A DNA stretch of 37,805 nucleotides from an uncultured Bacteroidales bacterium (lineage in GTDB: Bacteria > Bacteroidota > Bacteroidia > Bacteroidales > UBA932): the NCBI GenBank assembly GCA_947303465.1, contig CAMYYI010000020.1, positions 1-37,805 on the forward strand. Direction: 5' to 3'. The notes below the pieces were generated by a model. That model was not told where the DNA came from. It did no database searches and worked only from the letters and a program-made list of their open reading frames with translations. Below, one piece after another: positions 32,348 to 37,805 of the stretch. Made by a program: the position numbers and the translations under genes. Each line of letters opens with the position of its first letter. The first letter of the stretch is position 1.

Positions 32348-34438
32348 ATGAAACGTTTACTTTTATTTGCCGCCATGGCAGCGGCCCTGTTAACATCCTG
32401 CAAAATGGAAAATCCCCTGCTGGTCGAATCTCCGCTGGAATACGGAGCCCCGCAATTCGACAAAATCCAGAACAAGCACTATATGCCGGCATTCAAGCAG
32501 GCTATCAAGGAAGCCAAGGACGAGATTGACGCTATAGTGGCCAATCCCGACGAGCCCAGTTTCACCAACACCATAGAGGCCCTTGAGTTCGGCGGCAAGA
32601 AACTGGAGCGCGTTGCAAGCATATTCTACAACCTCATGGAAGCCAACACCGACGACGAAATGCAGCAAATCGCCGAGGAAGTCGCCCCCATGATGACAGA
32701 GTTCTCCATGTACGTATCCCTCAACGAAAAGCTCTTTGAAAGGGTAAAGGCGGTTTACGAAACCCGCTCCACCCTGGGCCTCGACCCTGACCAGGAGCGC
32801 CTGCTGGAGAAGAGGTACAAGGAGTTCTCCCGTGGCGGTGCAAACCTGAATGCGGAAGACAAGCAGACCTACAGCAAGCTCTGCGAAGAGGAGTCCCTGC
32901 TGGAACTCGCGTTCAACAAGAATGTCCTTGCCGCCACCAATGCCTATACCCTGGAACTCACAGACGAGGCCGATCTGGAAGGACTTCCCGACTTTGTGGT
33001 CGCACTCGGCAAGCAGACCGCACAGGACAAGGGCAAGGAAGGCTGGGTATTCGATTTGAGTTATCCCAGCTATGGCCCGTTCATGCAGTACTCGGCCCGC
33101 CGCGACCTGCGCGAGAAAATGTACATGGCATACAATACCAAAGCGGTCGGCGGAGAATTTGACAACTCAGCTATAGTAAAGGATATAGCCGAACACCGCA
33201 AGCAGATTGCAAATATCCTCGGATATGCCACCTGGGCTGACTATATGCTCGAGGAGCGTATGGTCAAGACTCCTGCAGAAGTAAACGCCTTCATCAGCGA
33301 GCTGCTGACCCCTTCCCTCCCCGCCGCCCGCAACGAAGTCGCGGATATCTTTAACTATGCCAAGGCCAACGGCTTCGATGGCGAATCACTTATGCCCTGG
33401 GACCTCAGTTACTGGAGCGAGAAATACAAGGCTGAGAACTACAGCCTCGACGACTCTCTGCTCAAGCCTTACTTCCAGCTGGAAAACTGCATAGAGGCAG
33501 TATTCGGCCTTGCTACAAGGCTTTACGGCCTGCAGTTCACTCCTCGTCCCGACCTGCCCGGATATCACCCCGATGTAAAGGTATATGACGTAAAGGACGA
33601 AGACGGACGCCATCTGGCCCTGTTCTATGCCGATTTCTTCCCCCGCGCCAGCAAACGCGGCGGAGCCTGGATGACCGAGTACCGCGGCCAGAGCATCAGG
33701 GACGGAGTGGAAGAGCGTCCTTTCATCAGCATAGTGACCAATTTCAGCAAGCCTACAGGTGACGACCCGTCACTTCTGACCCACGACGAACTCACCACCT
33801 TCCTGCACGAGTTCGGCCACTCTCTGCACGGCATTATGGCCGAGGGCAGATACGGCTCGCTCAACGGCACCAACGTCGCCCGCGACTTCGTGGAACTGCC
33901 TTCCCAGATTATGGAAAACTGGGCGTTCGAGCCTGAATACCTGCGCGGATTTGCCAAGCATTACCAGACCGGAGAGCTCATCCCCCAGGAACTGATAGAC
34001 AAGATTGTAGCTACCAAGAACTTCATGGCCGCCTACTACCAGGTGCGCCAGCTGGACTTCGGTATCCTGGACATGGCATGGCATAACCGCACTGACGTAA
34101 CTACCGATGGCACAGTGGAATACGAAAAGTCCGTGCTTGCGCCTTCCGCCCTCATGCCCCAGGTTCCCGAGACCTGCATCTCCACCTCCTTCAGCCACAT
34201 ATTCTCCGGAGGCTATTCCGCAGGTTACTACTCCTATAAGTGGGCCGAGGTCCTTGAGGCCGACGCGTTCAGCCTCTTTAAGGAGAAGGGCATATTCAAC
34301 CGGGAAGTATCGGATGCGTTCCGCCGCGAGATTCTTTCCAAAGGCAGCACCCAGGACGAAGCCGTGCTCTACCGTAACTTCCGCGGGCACGACCCTTCAC
34401 CGGAAGCTCTGCTGAAGAAACTTGGAATTATAGAGTAA
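32348..34438 (+). CDS. M3-family peptidase lipoprotein (peptidyl-dipeptidase Dcp-like)
   Basis: The 696-residue zinc peptidase is of the thimet/oligopeptidase A/Dcp family, cutting short peptides. The metal motif H487-E-F-G-H491 is followed by SLHG and the downstream glutamate region NVARDFVELPSQ. The tail motif FSHIFSGGYSAGYYSYKWAEVL is typical of Dcp. Unlike cytoplasmic members it has a signal peptide with lipobox LLTSC (Cys18), so it is anchored in the envelope and probably trims imported peptides. It is last in the tamB operon; two short repeats follow. Confidence 0.93.
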   Translation: MKRLLLFAAMAAALLTSCKMENPLLVESPLEYGAPQFDKIQNKHYMPAFKQAIKEAKDEIDAIVANPDEPSFTNTIEALEFGGKKLERVASIFYNLMEANTDDEMQQIAEEVAPMMTEFSMYVSLNEKLFERVKAVYETRSTLGLDPDQERLLEKRYKEFSRGGANLNAEDKQTYSKLCEEESLLELAFNKNVLAATNAYTLELTDEADLEGLPDFVVALGKQTAQDKGKEGWVFDLSYPSYGPFMQYSARRDLREKMYMAYNTKAVGGEFDNSAIVKDIAEHRKQIANILGYATWADYMLEERMVKTPAEVNAFISELLTPSLPAARNEVADIFNYAKANGFDGESLMPWDLSYWSEKYKAENYSLDDSLLKPYFQLENCIEAVFGLATRLYGLQFTPRPDLPGYHPDVKVYDVKDEDGRHLALFYADFFPRASKRGGAWMTEYRGQSIRDGVEERPFISIVTNFSKPTGDDPSLLTHDELTTFLHEFGHSLHGIMAEGRYGSLNGTNVARDFVELPSQIMENWAFEPEYLRGFAKHYQTGELIPQELIDKIVATKNFMAAYYQVRQLDFGILDMAWHNRTDVTTDGTVEYEKSVLAPSALMPQVPETCISTSFSHIFSGGYSAGYYSYKWAEVLEADAFSLFKEKGIFNREVSDAFRREILSKGSTQDEAVLYRNFRGHDPSPEALLKKLGIIE

Positions 34439-34445
34439 CAGCAGC

Positions 34446-34492
34446 CCTGTCATTCTGAGCCTCCTGTCATTCTGAGCGCAGCGAAGAATCTA
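34446..34492. repeat. Tandem copies of a CCTGTCATTCTGAGC repeat
   Basis: CCTGTCATTCTGAGC occurs at 34446-34460 and again at 34463-34477. The second copy continues GCAGCGAAGAATCT into the recQ stop codon (34490-34492, minus strand). TCATTCTGAGCG(C/A)AGCGAAGAATCT strings are, from memory, dispersed intergenic repeats in many bacterial genomes. It fills the whole 51-base gap between convergent genes and may serve as a terminator. Confidence 0.7.
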
Positions 34493-36352
34493 TCCTTCGT
34501 CCAGAATACGGCGCCAGACCTCTACAGCATTCTGCGGCATCCCGTTCTCCGGATTGTCGCAGAATTCTTTCAGCTCCCTTATGCCGGCGCCCGGATGCTC
34601 CTTCAGAAAACGCTTCAGGACGGCACGGGTGCGCTCTTCCGCGCTGCGGGACCGGCACACGTCGCAGGTTCCGCAATCGCTGGTCCGGGTCTGCCCGAAG
34701 TAAGCGAGCAACTGGCGCGAACGGCAGACCTCATCTTCTTTCAGATAAGATTCCATTGCCTCCAGACGCGATTCCGCATTGGAGCGCAGGAAATGATAGC
34801 GCTCCGGCTTCAGATCCAGATTGCCGGGAGTGAGACGGTCGTGATGAAGATACACCAGGGAGCAGGTATCTGCCGGAATATAACTGATTATCCTTTCCAG
34901 CGACAACTGGTACAGCAGCTGGTGCAGCCAGGGTATGGTCGCATCGCACTCGCCGGCAAGGCTCTCTTCGTCGACGGGGACTGAATATGACATTATACCG
35001 GGGTACCCGCGCATAAGCGCCTCCAGCAGCGGAATCATCTGCGGATGGGGCAGATCGGCCTCATACAGCATGTTGCGGGGCGCGACTATGCGGACACGGG
35101 TGGGAAACTCGGCGTCTTCTGAAAAACTGAGGTGCCCCGACTGCTCCAGGTAACGCAGGGCATTACGCACCTGCGATGGACGCTGCCCGTACTGCTTGCA
35201 AAAGGATTCCAGGTCGAAGCGTACCGTGTGCCCCTCCCCTGTCTCATAAACTATTCCGTCTGCAATATGTATCTTCTGGTATATGTCCTCAATGTATTCC
35301 AGCGACGGGAAAGAGCTGTCCAGCATCTGGCGCAGATGGGCGATGTCCGTTGCGTTCCAAAGCAGCACGGCGAACGAGCGAAGGCCGTCACGCCCAGCCC
35401 TGCCGGCTTCCTGGAAATAAGACTCCAGGCTTTCCGTAGGCTCCCAGTGTACCACGAAGCGCACATCCGGCTTGTCTATCCCCATGCCGAAGGCATTGGT
35501 ACACACCATCACCCTGATATCGCCCCGTTTCCAGGCCTCCTGGCGCTCGGAACGGCTTTTCGTACCCAGCCCGGCGTGGTAGAAAGAGGCGTTCTCGCCT
35601 TCCGCCTTGAGCAGCGCGGCCACCTCCTCGCAACGGCGCCGGCTGCGGAGATACACTATGCCCGAGCCGCTTACTCCTCGACATATATCCAGAAGCTGGC
35701 CGGCCTTGTCGCGGCACTCGCGGACAATATAGCTCAGGTTGGGGCGTTCGAATCCGCTCCTGAGTATGGTGAAAGAAGGTTTCTCCGGGTCAAGGGAAAG
35801 CCGTGCCGCAATATCTTCAGTTACCCTGGGCGTCGCAGTTGCGGTGAGGGCGATTACCGGTGCGGCCACAGACTTGCGCAGTTCGCCGACATTCAGGTAA
35901 TCGGGACGGAAGTCGTAACCCCATTGGGAGATACAGTGCGCCTCGTCTACGACTATATAGTTGATTTCCAATACCTCAAGGTAGGAGCGGAAGAGTGGCG
36001 TAGCCAGACGCTCGGGAGATACATACAGGAATTTGCAGTCTCCGTAGGCGGCATTGTTCAGCGCCAGGTCAACTTCCCTGCGGCTCATGCCGGCATGCAC
36101 GGCTATGGCCTTTATGCCCCTTTGCCCGAGATTCTGGACCTGGTCCTTCATAAGGGCTATCAGCGGTGTTACCACCAGGGCCAGCCCGTCACGCATCATG
36201 GCCGGGACCTGGAAGCAGATGGACTTTCCTCCGCCGGTAGGCAGAATCGCCAGAGTATCGCGACCTTCCAGAGCCGAGGCCACGATTTCCTTTTGCATGG
36301 GGCGGAAGCTGTCAAATCCCCACCAGCGCTTCAGTGCCTGCTCGGGAGTCAT
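34490..36352 (-). CDS. recQ: ATP-dependent DNA helicase RecQ
   Basis: This 3'-5' superfamily 2 helicase acts in recombination and replication-fork repair (620 residues). It carries Walker A PTGGGKS (38-44), VDEAHCISQWGYDFRPDY with the DEAH box at 136-139, a helicase C domain and the late zinc cysteines in CRSRQLLAYFG...CGTCDVC. After the zinc region only about 50 residues remain, so the winged-helix and HRDC parts look atypical or absent, as in other short RecQ-like proteins. The start at 36352 overlaps the methylase stop (ATGA); a longer frame from 36409 is rejected for that reason. Confidence 0.95.
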   Translation of the reverse strand: MTPEQALKRWWGFDSFRPMQKEIVASALEGRDTLAILPTGGGKSICFQVPAMMRDGLALVVTPLIALMKDQVQNLGQRGIKAIAVHAGMSRREVDLALNNAAYGDCKFLYVSPERLATPLFRSYLEVLEINYIVVDEAHCISQWGYDFRPDYLNVGELRKSVAAPVIALTATATPRVTEDIAARLSLDPEKPSFTILRSGFERPNLSYIVRECRDKAGQLLDICRGVSGSGIVYLRSRRRCEEVAALLKAEGENASFYHAGLGTKSRSERQEAWKRGDIRVMVCTNAFGMGIDKPDVRFVVHWEPTESLESYFQEAGRAGRDGLRSFAVLLWNATDIAHLRQMLDSSFPSLEYIEDIYQKIHIADGIVYETGEGHTVRFDLESFCKQYGQRPSQVRNALRYLEQSGHLSFSEDAEFPTRVRIVAPRNMLYEADLPHPQMIPLLEALMRGYPGIMSYSVPVDEESLAGECDATIPWLHQLLYQLSLERIISYIPADTCSLVYLHHDRLTPGNLDLKPERYHFLRSNAESRLEAMESYLKEDEVCRSRQLLAYFGQTRTSDCGTCDVCRSRSAEERTRAVLKRFLKEHPGAGIRELKEFCDNPENGMPQNAVEVWRRILDEG

Positions 36353-37050
36353 GCCAGAATTATGAATACGCAGGGGCGCTTGCCAATGACTACCGGATTC
36401 TTGCGCCACTCCGCTATGCTGCGGGTACGGATGAATGCGTCCGGCAGGGTGATATCGGCCGCAAGCGTAAGTCTTGTGGTCGGCTGGAGGAACTGCAGCA
36501 GGTCTTTAAGAAGGGCGTCGTTACGGTAGGGCGTCTCAATGAATATCTGACTCTGGTTCAGCGCCTTGGAATCCCTCTCAATGGCCTTCAGGGCACTGCG
36601 GCGCTCGTCTGTCTTGGCAGGCAGGTAACCGCGGAAAGCGAAACTCTGCCCGTTGAGGCCGGAGGCCATGAGGGCCAGCATTAGCGATGACGGGCCTGTT
36701 AAAGGGACCACCTCTATGTCCTTGCGGTGGCAAAGGGCCACCAGAGCGGCCCCGGGGTCGGCTACCGCAGGGAGCCCGGCCTCCGATATCAGGCCCACGT
36801 CTCCCCTGTCGAACAGCGTCGCCATAGCTTCCACCTCCGGGGGTGTAGTATGTTCGTTAAGGGTATGAAATTCAAGCTCTTCGATATGCCCTTTAAGACC
36901 GGCCGCAGAGAGGAAACGCCGCGCGGTGCGCACTTCCTCGACCACGAAACACTTCAGTCGCATAGCGGCTTCCAGCACCGGCCCGGGCAGAACCTGCGCC
37001 GGATCGTACTCGCCCAGCGGCGACGGAATCAGATACAGCTTTCCTTTCAT
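36349..37050 (-). CDS. Tetrapyrrole-methylase-family methyltransferase (short RsmI-like)
   Basis: The 233-residue SAM-dependent methylase is related to RsmI, which 2'-O-methylates C1402 of 16S rRNA. Family pieces are LYLIPSPLGE at the start, the SEAGLPAVADPG loop at about 92-103, VVPLTGPSSLMLALMASG and FIETPYRN. It is shorter than E. coli RsmI (about 286) and belongs to a separate Bacteroidetes subgroup, so the exact rRNA target is unproven. The start at 37050 fits the family; 18 extra codons upstream would run through the promoter box. It overlaps recQ by four bases. Confidence 0.88.
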   Translation of the reverse strand: MKGKLYLIPSPLGEYDPAQVLPGPVLEAAMRLKCFVVEEVRTARRFLSAAGLKGHIEELEFHTLNEHTTPPEVEAMATLFDRGDVGLISEAGLPAVADPGAALVALCHRKDIEVVPLTGPSSLMLALMASGLNGQSFAFRGYLPAKTDERRSALKAIERDSKALNQSQIFIETPYRNDALLKDLLQFLQPTTRLTLAADITLPDAFIRTRSIAEWRKNPVVIGKRPCVFIILA

Positions 37051-37056
37051 AGCATA

Positions 37057-37064
37057 CAAATATA
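37057..37064 (-). promoter_or_regulatory. -7 box of the RsmI-like gene (TATATTTG), six bases from the start codon
   Basis: Minus-strand TATATTTG is followed by TATGCT and the ATG at 37050. The octamer and its six-base spacing are the same as at coaD, which suggests a very short or absent leader. Confidence 0.55.
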
Positions 37065-37088
37065 TCAAAAAATAATGACGTTTGGCTA

Positions 37089-37119
37089 TTTGAGTTGACG
37101 GCAAAAATTATTATTTTTG
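37089..37119 (+). promoter_or_regulatory. pckA promoter: TTTG, 19 bases, TATTTTTG
   Basis: TTTG at 37089-37092 and TATTTTTG at 37112-37119 match both consensus elements at the 19-base spacing, identical to the HU promoter. The leader to the pckA ATG is about 32 bases. Confidence 0.75.
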
Positions 37120-37156
37120 TGGACTGGAAAATAATTTAACAATTTCTATAAAAATT

Positions 37157-37805
37157 ATGGCTAATATCCATCTCTTAAAGTACGGAATCAAGGGTGTAAA
37201 GGAGATTCTCTACAACCCCACGTACGAGGTTCTTTACAACGAGGAGACCAAACCCGGTCTCGAGGGCTTTGACAAAGGTCAGGTGACCGAACTCGGCGCC
37301 ATCAACGTGATGACCGGCGTTTATACCGGTCGTTCCCCCAAGGACAAGTACATTGTTTACGACAAGACTACCAAAGAAGGCGCTCCCGGAGAAATCTGGT
37401 GGACTACCGAAGGCTATCCCAACGACAACCACAAGATGTCCGAGAAGGTTTGGAAGGAAGTCAAGAAGATGGCCATCAAGCAGCTCAGCAACAAGCGTCT
37501 CTACGTGGTCGACGGCTTCTGCGGCACCCACGCAGACACCCGCATGAAAGTCCGCTTCATCATGGAGGTTGCATGGCAGGCCCACTTCGTGACCAACATG
37601 TTCATCCGTCCCAAGAACCAGAAGGAATTCGACCAGGAGCCCGACTTCGTGGTTTACTGCGCATCCAAGGCCAAGGTTGAGAACTACAAGGAACTCGGCC
37701 TCCGCAGCGACACCTGCGTAGCCTTCAACGTCACCACCCGCGAGCAGGTTATCCTCAACACCTGGTACGGCGGCGAGATGAAGAAGGGTATGTTCTCCAT
37801 GATGA
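37157..37805 (+). CDS. pckA: Phosphoenolpyruvate carboxykinase (ATP), 5' part
   Basis: It interconverts oxaloacetate plus ATP with phosphoenolpyruvate, CO2 and ADP. In Bacteroidales it often runs toward oxaloacetate during succinate formation. The frame is open from ATG 37157 to the window end, giving the first 216 residues of about 535. The substrate-binding GVYTGRSPKDKYIV with R59 is visible, followed by LYVVDGFCGTHADTRMKVR and NMFIRP, as in the ATP-type family. The kinase P-loop and metal ligands lie beyond the window. It has a strong consensus promoter and faces away from the methylase. Confidence 0.96.
   Translation, partial: MANIHLLKYGIKGVKEILYNPTYEVLYNEETKPGLEGFDKGQVTELGAINVMTGVYTGRSPKDKYIVYDKTTKEGAPGEIWWTTEGYPNDNHKMSEKVWKEVKKMAIKQLSNKRLYVVDGFCGTHADTRMKVRFIMEVAWQAHFVTNMFIRPKNQKEFDQEPDFVVYCASKAKVENYKELGLRSDTCVAFNVTTREQVILNTWYGGEMKKGMFSMM

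Noticed and set aside
1..37805. tRNA, rRNA, CRISPR array, prophage, insertion sequence or defence island
   Set aside because: Gaps are short and contain only promoters, terminators and small repeats; no integrase, transposase or repeat-spacer pattern was seen. A tRNA or Rfam covariance search would settle small RNAs.

Overview
The window looks like chromosomal housekeeping DNA from a member of the order Bacteroidales, perhaps of the gut-associated Rikenellaceae or Cryptobacteroides kind; the family level is a guess. The support is as follows. Promoters match the Bacteroidetes pattern (TTTG, about 19 bases, TAnnTTTG), and good copies precede the HU and pckA genes. Shine-Dalgarno sites are mostly weak. 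Lipoproteins and SPI-type exported proteins are frequent. Several proteins are typical of the phylum: type III glutamine synthetase, a meso-diaminopimelate dehydrogenase, a short RsmI-like methylase, a tsaD/tamB divergent pair and a 29-residue arginine/lysine/histidine-rich peptide after an HU gene. I see no phage, plasmid, insertion sequence, CRISPR array, tRNA or rRNA. No stretch above 300 bases lacks a gene; the longest non-coding gap is the 175-base lon/HU divergent region.

Layout. 71-2205: an M6 metalloprotease and a small lipoprotein. 2197-2952: tpiA on the minus strand, divergent from tyrS-rbfA-LolC/E-like permease (3038-5866). 5867-5977: a hairpin-rich repeat between convergent genes. 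5966-7456 (minus): coaD, a thioredoxin-like exported protein and a ribbon-helix-helix-like small protein, all overlapping. 7496-10194: ung, a TapB-like exported protein and an unknown lipoprotein. 10204-11187 (minus): a divergent type I phosphomannose isomerase homologue. 11255-12218: DJ-1/PfpI and Hsp15, convergent with lon (12226-14595, minus). 14771-16769: HU, a 29-residue ribosomal-type peptide and RNase G.

16778-24148 (minus) is an apparent nitrogen-assimilation operon. In transcription order it has type III glutamine synthetase, diaminopimelate dehydrogenase, glutamate dehydrogenase and a 974-residue receiver/PEP-synthase-N-terminal fusion. tsaD (minus) and tamB (plus) then diverge from 25213-25287. 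tamB, folB, mtaB, a metallo-beta-lactamase-fold hydrolase and an M3 peptidase lipoprotein form a tightly packed plus-strand operon up to 34438. recQ and an RsmI-like methylase (minus) follow, and the window ends inside pckA.

The most unusual points are these. A 128-base element with perfect 30-base inverted arms sits in frame inside mtaB. tamB has no usable ATG/GTG/TTG ahead of its membrane anchor. The ammonia-fixing operon carries a receiver/ATP-grasp fusion lacking the phosphohistidine domain. Three genes have their -7 box only 5-6 bases ahead of the start codon. The isomerase homologue has altered metal-site positions. I found no clear multi-gene defence or mobile system; the best candidate for something undescribed is the glnA-ddh-gdhA-receiver/ATP-grasp module.
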